Source: Bolinopsis microptera (taxonomy: Eukaryota; Ctenophora; Tentaculata; Lobata; Bolinopsidae). From it: a stretch of DNA of 60,000 nt. The notes under the pieces were generated by a model. That model ran no database searches. It was not told the origin of the DNA and worked only from the letters and a program-made list of their open reading frames with translations. The stretch covers positions 1,118,001 to 1,178,000 of the forward strand of contig NC_087077.1 in the NCBI RefSeq assembly GCF_026151205.1, written 5' to 3'. The translations under genes were made by a program, and so were the position numbers. Positions 53,154-60,000 of the stretch are shown here, piece by piece (position 1 is the stretch's first letter; each line of letters starts with the position of its first letter).

Positions 53154-53434
53154 AAAATTACGGCATACAGCAAATCTTGTGTAAAAAAATGTGATAAACA
53201 ATATGCTGTAAAAAAATTCGTCAAAAACTTTAAGAACACGATGCCCCGCCCCATTTTTTAAATGGTCATTTTTGGAACTTTGACGGGCTATAACTTTCGC
53301 TAGGAACAGCCATTTGCCCAAAACTTGGTACCAAACGACTCTACTCAATGAGACCTTTCCAATGATGTATAATATGTTGGGTTTTGAGACATAAAATGTT
53401 CACCCGCAAGTTGATGCTCTTAGTACATACACTA
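53154..53434 (-). repeat. Inverted-repeat copy B (about 281 bp)
   Basis: Reverse complement of 43987-44273: it ends ...TTAGTACATACACTA at 53434. TA is present outside both outer ends if the element starts GTGTATGTAC, so TA target duplication is possible. The two copies either bound one 9.4-kb composite or are two separate MITEs. Confidence 0.9.
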
Positions 53435-53649
53435 TAGTGACTAGATCATCATGTGACAACATTTACACGTTTTAAGGATGGTTCTGGCGGTAAATGTAAA
53501 ACCCTAACTAAACACTCTATTGAGTCTATTCTGCTTAGTTATACGTTCACTACAACTAAGCTATTCTGACCACAACTTACGGTACGGTTATGTATTATAT
53601 AAAACCCCGGCAGGTTCCCACTAATGAGATTTTCTGATCGCTTCAGAGT

Positions 53650-54005
53650 GTTTATTAAAAAACACCGCTTATAATCGTTTTTTCTAATGATTATAAGAGG
53701 TTCGAAAATAATTGCTTATAAACATTTATAATCGCGGGAATAATACGGGAAAGCGATTATAATTGTCTAAAAGCGATTTTCAAGTAGGATTGCGGATTAT
53801 AAGCGGTGGAAAAGAGGTCGGCCAGATAAGTCGTTTTTTTCGAACCATTTATAAGCGATTATAAGCGCTTACAACTTTATAATCGATTACAATTTAGCCG
53901 TTTATAAATCGCTAAAAAATCGGGTTTTTTATTTTAGGCATATTAACGACTCACAAGCGCTTATGAGCGATTATAATCGATTGTAAGCGCTTTCCTCGCT
54001 AATAG
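53650..54005. repeat. Array of degenerate GCGATTATAAGCG motifs
   Basis: About 15 imperfect copies in both orientations of a motif like AGCGATTATAAGCG or its relatives (TTATAATCG, CGCTTATAATCG, GATTATAAGCGC), unevenly spaced. The motif is itself nearly palindromic. It ends about 60 bases before the GalNAc-transferase-like start codon. Confidence 0.75.
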
Positions 54006-54067
54006 AACGTTTATACTTTTATAGCTTAAAGTCAAATTTTCCTTGTAACTGCTACAGTTCTTAGGCA

Positions 54068-54855
54068 ATGAAGCTCCAAAGAAGAAGATGTGTTACTCGA
54101 CCTGTTTTCTACTACACTGGTATAGCTCTGCTGTTATGTGTGGGAATGCTACAGCTTCATTGCTACAGCTTCACTGCTTCTGAGGAGGGTTATATGTGCT
54201 GGCCGCCAGCTGGGGTTGGGTCCCAAGTTATAAATGAAACTATCATCAATCAGACCAAGAATTTGGGGGTTCAAGGCAGCGATGTTTTAACTCCTAATCT
54301 TTCCCCGAAATCAAGACTATATTTTGAAACAGATGCCTCATATAGAGAACGCTTAGAACTGGAATCAAACATCCAGTACAGTGCTATGTTCAAGAAACTG
54401 GATAAGCCCTATTTTGATACAAGAGAGGGGTACAATGAAAGTTATGTGGACTCTCTACTCCGGTATATTCCAGACTACGACCCCCTGAGTGTGTGAACAT
54501 CACCTACCCCGCCAGCAACACCACTGTCTCCGTCATCCTGAACTATCATAATGAGGTTCTCTCTCTTCTGCTCCGCTCTATCTACACCATCCTAGCTGCT
54601 ATTCCTCCGCATACAGTCAGGTATTTCAGGTTTGAAACTAACAAAGGATTCATTTTTTCGAGGGTCTTTGCAGCTAAAAAGGCTAGGGGTGACACTTTAC
54701 TTGTTCTGGATAGTCATGTTGAGATGAAGAAGGGATTTGTGGAGCCTCTGCTGCAGATCTCTGACAGAAATTACCGCGCTATAGTTGCTCCCGTGTTTGA
54801 TTTCTTCGAAAAACTTCATTTTAAAACGATATATCTCTCAGATTTGATACCATAG
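54068..54855 (+). pseudogene. Polypeptide GalNAc-transferase (GT27) N-terminal fragment, broken
   Basis: Intact members start mucin-type O-glycosylation in the Golgi. The first frame (54068-54496) has a short basic tail, a signal anchor at about residues 13-34 (YYTGIALLLCVGMLQLHCY), then a lumenal stem ending SLLRYIPDYD. A one-base shift near 54480 moves to the second frame (ECVNITY, TVSVILNYHNEVLSLLLRSI), the start of the catalytic domain. After PPHTV about 40 family residues, including the first metal-site region, are missing. The text resumes ETNKGFIFSRVFAAKKARGD, LLVLDSHVEMKKGF with the DxH motif, and stops at 54853. The rest of the catalytic domain and the lectin domain are absent. No introns, so it could be a partial retrocopy. 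Not functional as seen. Confidence 0.8.
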
Positions 54856-56325
54856 TGAAATATGCTGGTTTTATATACAGCGATTAGTTTATTCATTTCA
54901 CAACGTTCTATAGGTCAATAATTAATGGTGATCTCCTGATTTCTATAAACAATATTCCAGACCAAAAAAATTCATCCGAGTTGACTGATAATGTTTTTGC
55001 TTAAAACATATTTTTTGCTTAAATCGTCTATCAAAATTACTTCTTTATTTCAATTTGGTGTAAAATTAAACTTATAGAGTTATATAGGAAGTTTACCTCA
55101 AACAGCATTGAATTAGCCTAGAAGTAGATCAATATATATAAAACTGACCCGGTCTCTTTGTAGCAGCTACCAGGACGAATATAACAAAGTATAAAACCCA
55201 CTTCTTCATTCCAAATTTGCAGCTCATTAATGCTGCTTCCTGTTGCGAATTTTGCAATAATACCTTGATGATGATCGCTTGATGATGTACAAATTATAAA
55301 TGGGCTCAGGAGTGAAAATCTATGAAAATATAATAAACAAGTGAAGAGCTGAACGTTCAGTAAACTAACACAATACTAGGCTAAAGTTTTCCACAGTGGA
55401 GGAGGAGGAGGAGTCATCACGAGGGAATGATATTTGAATCGATGGTATATCACAGGTCCACTAACGCTCTTATTTTGTATCATGTGTAGGTTAGCGCCCT
55501 CTGGCACCTGTTAGCTATCACGTGTTCACAACGCATTCGGTTAACAGTATGCTACCTACAACTCGCCGTATAACGCCTTATAACGTTACGACCACAGTGG
55601 GTAGCACCACATTGTATCTAACAAATAACATGGTGAAGCAAAAGACCTTCACCGTATGTCCTTAGTTTCCTTATTGATCAAAATTTATCGCCGTGGATCA
55701 AGACTTGATCAGTAAAGAAACTGTAATATTAATTAAACCCTTGTTATTATTTGTGAGCTACGTAGTATGAAGTTTAGCAGTTTAACGACAGAATCAAAAC
55801 ACCACAAAAAAGATGCAAATTTAAATTTCATTGTGTACACAATAAATAACCGGCGGAAGAAACTGGTCTTTAGTTTAGTTGACACTACGCCGTGAAGTTT
55901 TACTGTTAGAGGAACAGTAAAATAATCATTATTTAAGGTGAAACAAAAAAATGAACATTTTAAGAGGGCCACCTGGGTAAAAAATTCGTGACAAAAGCTT
56001 TTTGTTTAAAGAACTTTTGTGCAGATCAGAATTATAGTGTCGGCGAAAGCGTCTAATGTCCATCTCTGAATAATTGAACCTAACGGTGGTCGGTGATGAG
56101 GGGTTTGCAAGGACAAAAGGAAATCGCGGCACATGCGGAATCTCGATTTTTCCCATTCTCCGAGACAAATTGCGCATCTTCCTTTAAATCTGGTCACCAA
56201 ATCTATTCACCAAATCTATTCACCAAATCTATTCACCAAATTCGCGTATTTTCCTTTAAATCTGCAGGTCAAATATAAGTATATGGATAATGGAACCAAT
56301 CACGTCCACAGCCTGCCAAATGTAT
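54856..56325. other. Intergenic region without recognisable genes
   Basis: AT-rich. GTTCACCAAATCTA-type units repeat three or four times near 56200-56240, and a GGAGGAGGAGGAGG run lies near 55400. Nothing coding recognised. Confidence 0.5.
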
Positions 56326-56560
56326 ATACGGACTTCGAAAATCGAAAAAATATTTTCGGCTAATAATATGATCAGGCTAGCATGAAACTTGAACAAAAGT
56401 AGTTTCCAGAAAAACTTTGAACAGATTTTGACTTATCGAGTCATTCTCGATACGTACCTCTGAAGGCAGAGCTCCCGCTTCCGAGCTCGTATTGCAAAGG
56501 GGAGGCCTGCCTTCCGAGATCGCATTACAATGGGGAAGCATCGACTCCAAAATCGTACGA
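56326..56560. repeat. Dispersed repeat family, copy 3
   Basis: GAAAATCGAAAAAATATTTT, TAGCATGAAACTTGAACAAA, CTCGATACGTACCTC, TTGCAAAGGGGAGGCCTGCC and GAGATCGCATTACA appear in the order seen in copies 1 and 2, and in the same orientation. Confidence 0.75.
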
Positions 56561-58345
56561 AAATCGAGGAGTATGTACTACCACTAGGTATTGACTTCAG
56601 AAAACCAAAAAAAACATGTAAGGTTCATAATAATCAGGGTAGCATGAACCATCACATGGCATGGAGTACGTTTAGACATGTGTAGTGTGTATTAATTGGA
56701 TGTGACTGGACATTGTCTAGAATGTGTAGTGTGTGGACGGCAATTCCATAACAATAACATATTGTAAGACTATTGTCCCTCGATCCTCGAGTCTCTCCCG
56801 ATCGGCAACAATTAACACAGCACTCAGCAGCTCACTGTGCAATAATAAATAAAATAATAAACGCTATAAGTATATGTATAAAGGGACCAGGATGTATCCA
56901 ATTCTTTTCAGATTCATAGGCAGCGATCATATCAGTCAGGCCCCCCATGATCAAATCTAGACTAGTACCTGAACATTACCAGAAAACCGAAAAAAATGTT
57001 AGGCTCATAATGATTTCCAGAAAATTGGTTTCCAGGAATCCACTTTCACAAGCATTTCTTGACCCACTCCCACTCTACTCGCCTGCTGAGTGCTGACGTA
57101 ACCTTGTTGGCCAAAGACTTGACCACTAGACATAAAGTTGACCACTAGACATATAAAACTTGACAACTAGACATAAAATTGACCACTTGACATTAACTTA
57201 ACCACTAGACAATCAATGGATTATGATATCGTCCAGTAGGTGAAATCAGTGTTGTTATTGACAAATTATCGTTAAATCGTTTAGTTTGCAATCTTCGCAT
57301 ATGCAGATCTGAATATTTTGCCTTTGGGGTTTGGTGTAACTGCAGCTCAATACAACCATTACTGACTTGTCAATTTCTATTTAAACGTCAACGAAAGCTC
57401 GTGATAATTGAACCAACCTCTTTTCTACAGCCTATACTAGACCAAGCAAATAAATCTTGTGATGTGCTCTGTTTGGCGTTTGCACGTGGTCGCCGCGGTT
57501 ACCATGGCGTATGCAACGTATACGCGGTATGAGTACACGCTCAGTTAGTTTACAAGTTTACATAGTATTTATATCAAAGTCAATGGTATCAACAGCGGTC
57601 TTCCAAATTTAAATATATGCGCTCAAAACGTATTCCACTAAAGCCTATGAAAGTATGAAGTTGAACAAAGCGTGAGAAATTCCTGAAATACCATCAGCTT
57701 TCAAATTTAAGAACAAATATACTGCCATTATACTTATAGACTGTACCCTCTTGAAGATCAACCCCCTCGTTGCCAGTTAGCGTTTCTTGATCATAATATG
57801 AATTGTTTATAATGTTGTCAATTTGAGGCAGGTGCAACTTTTCACAGCTGTTAGAATTCATATTCTCTTCAAGAATTATGCGAGAAAGGTTGACAGGAAT
57901 TGCGAATGAAGTTGGTGGGTTTTTAGATAGTTAGATATCCAACTATTGACGTGTTTGCAGACTTACTCCGTAGTCTAAGGTAAAGCGATCAGTTTTGTTA
58001 AGCTATAAAAAGGTGTGGTTATAACTTTATAAAGATGTGAAAGAAATTTTTTAATTTACTTTGGTTTTTATTTTTGTATACTTATAATGATTGCTTATAG
58101 TTATAGTTTTTCCACTAGTTTGCACTAGTTTTGTAATTATGATCATGACTAGGTTTTCGACTTTCGTCTGGTCATTGGCCATTGCACAGACGTATATAGG
58201 TATATATTTGACCAAAACCCATAGGCATAATTATGGGTAAAGTGGACCGCTGCCAGTGTCTCTTTTTCCCAAACAAAAGAAAATGATATTAATTTGAATA
58301 ACCGTCTTGAAATTCAAAATGATACCGAGAATAAAATCGGTCACT
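56561..58345. other. Intergenic region, short repeats only
   Basis: At 57105-57215 TTGACCACTAGACATAAA recurs five times with a step of about 20-22 bases. The rest, including CCATGG and CGCGG phrases near 57495, shows nothing I can name. Confidence 0.5.
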
Positions 58346-58354
58346 CACTTTTCA

Positions 58355-59245
58355 CATTATCGGTCACAGTACCGTTCACAGTACCGGTCATAGTACCGTT
58401 CACAGTACCGTTCACATTACCGGTCATATTACCGTTCACGGTAGACACGTTATTTTTGAATTGATGTTATTAGCCCATTTAATTTTAGAAAATTATTTAA
58501 GTATTGAATCTGCATTATCATCAACAATCAATATTCGAGACAAAGTGAAACAATGGAATACCGGGTCCCGAAATTCAAAATTGTAGTCAGTGTTTGGTGT
58601 TGTTCTCTTTTTTTGTTTTTTGGAAGGACATGAACAATAACAATAATGAATTTTTAAATCTCGTCACAACTATTTCTCGCAAAACCCTGCACATTGTTAA
58701 CGGTACCGTTCACAGTACCGTTCACAGTACTGGTCACAGTACCGTTCACAGTACTGTTCACAGTACTGGTAACAGTACCGTTCACAGTACTGGTCACAGT
58801 ACCGTTCACAGTACCGTTCACAGTACCGTTCACAGTACCGTTCACAGTACTGGTCACAGTACCGTTCACAGTACCGTTCACAGTACCGTTCACAGTACCG
58901 TTCACAGTACCGTTCACAGTACCGTTCACAGTACTGGTCACAGTACTGGTCACAGTACCGTTCACAGTACCGTTCACAGTACCGTTCACAGTACTGGTCA
59001 CAGTACCGTTCACAGTACCGGTCACAGTACCGTTCACAGTACCGTTCACAGTACCGTTCACAGTACCGTTCACAGTACCGTTCACAGTACCGGTCACAGT
59101 ACCGGTCACCACAGTACTGGTCACAGTACCGTTCACAGTACCGTTCACAGTACCGTTCAACGTACCGTTCACAGTACCGTTCACAGTACCGTTCACAGTA
59201 CCGGTCACAGTACCGGTCACAGTACCGGTCACAGTACCGTTAACA
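58355..59245. repeat. 12-bp satellite (GTACCGTTCACA) in two blocks
   Basis: A short block at about 58355-58443 and a long block at about 58700-59245 are made of GTACCGTTCACA and GTACTGGTCACA variants, nearly without indels, about 45 copies in the long block. A 255-bp unique segment separates the blocks. Frames of over 180 codons (HSTVHSTV, TVNGTVNG) open on both strands because the period is a multiple of three. Confidence 0.97.
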
Positions 59246-60000
59246 TAGTACAGAGCTCCGGGAGAAGTAGAGGAAATTAAAATATAAAATAAAAAGCTCC
59301 TTCTTTGTTTTATTTGGGCGAGGGCACTCCACGTAGAAAATCTGCTCAATGTGCGCCACTTTTCTTCGCATAGTAGGCTGCAAGAAATTTTGGTCCTTGG
59401 GTCAGCATAGGTAACTCCCAATTTGATCTACTGATTTTCATACTGGATATGCACTGGAATGGTAAATGGTTGAGGTTGTGCTTATCCAGTCTTGAAGAAT
59501 TGTCACTCCTGTCCTTTTTAGTTTTGCTGTTAGCAGCCTGTTTGCAGCTGATCCTCCTGTGAGAGTACCGAAATTAGTAATTCAAATTGTTATTAGTATT
59601 ACCTTAATTTCAAAATTGCATCACAATAAAATCTATAAACGGTACATTTTTCAATTAAGTGGCTGGCCCGATGGAAATCAGGATTCATTATCGTTTCACA
59701 ATTTCTGACTCCAATTCCCATTCCTACCTGGAGGATGTACTGCCGGTCGTACAAGTTGAAGCATCTTGGAATTCAGCTTGGACTTGGAGGGCACATTTCA
59801 CATCTTTTACCTCTTTGTTCATAGATGTCGTTTTCGTCTCAAAATCCTGTAATAAGTTAAATCATTTAAGTTATTGTTAGTGTAAATTAACGTAAAAATC
59901 ATAACTACCTTTACTTATCGGACAATATTTGAACGGACATTAAAATGAGATCCTTCAGCGTCCAATTAATCTCCGTTCAAATTAAGTCCGAGGAGGGTTA
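59246..60000. other. Right edge, no gene recognised
   Basis: Minus-strand frames near 59700-59840 (TTSMNKEVKDVKCALQVQAEF) have a coiled-coil look and could be a LINE ORF1 scrap, but the evidence is too thin for a call. Confidence 0.3.

Noticed and set aside
43987-53434. Polinton/Maverick or other large virus-like element
   Set aside because: Size and inverted ends invited the idea, but there is no polymerase, integrase, ATPase or capsid-like frame inside.

Overview
This window is animal nuclear DNA: AT-rich, full of introns, with GT-AG splice sites and no operons. It carries genes and gene remnants of animal families (a large Sec7-family ARF-GEF-like protein, a TRPA-like channel, a rhodopsin-type GPCR, a C2H2 zinc-finger protein, a polypeptide GalNAc-transferase). 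Several retrotransposon types sit between them: an R2-like element with a restriction-like endonuclease, an apurinic-endonuclease LINE and a Ty3/gypsy element. There are also many fold-back (MITE-like) elements and minisatellites. An early-branching animal such as a cnidarian is my best guess. That is inference from style, not proof.

Region 1 (1-22.7 kb, + strand) is the 3' part of one multi-exon gene related to ARFGEF3/BIG3; its 5' part lies left of the window. I could place 30 exons, almost all with matching phases, ending at a stop at 22236-22238 and a poly(A) signal at 22655. Its introns hold an unusual density of tandem repeats, and several of these begin or end exactly at a splice site. 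One intron holds 40 perfectly spaced copies of a 29-bp unit that contains the splice donor. Another holds a 3-kb inverted-repeat element carrying about 20 copies of a 16-bp motif, in one orientation on the left half and mostly the reverse on the right half. A tRNA-derived SINE and two related small MITEs also lie in the gene.

Region 2 (22.7-30.3 kb) holds a frameshifted, truncated GPCR (- strand) that ends beside a palindromic MITE, another terminal-inverted-repeat element, a 474-bp tandem triplication ending in a large palindrome, and a decayed gypsy pol.

Region 3 (30.3-43.3 kb) holds an intact, intronless TRPA-like channel ORF (- strand), LINE debris, an R2-like retrotransposon broken by frameshifts, one nonsense codon and a 952-bp element flanked by TTAA, and an intact C2H2 zinc-finger gene (- strand).

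Region 4 (43.9-53.5 kb) is bounded by two inverted copies of a roughly 285-bp repeat and contains an intact 1030-residue LINE ORF, a MITE flanked by TTA, a LINE ORF1 remnant and other repeats.

Region 5 (53.5-60 kb) holds an array of GCGATTATAAGCG-like motifs, a broken GalNAc-transferase copy, a dispersed repeat and a 12-bp satellite. The genes are unrelated and do not form a pathway. The main themes are repeat dynamics around splice sites and nested mobile DNA.
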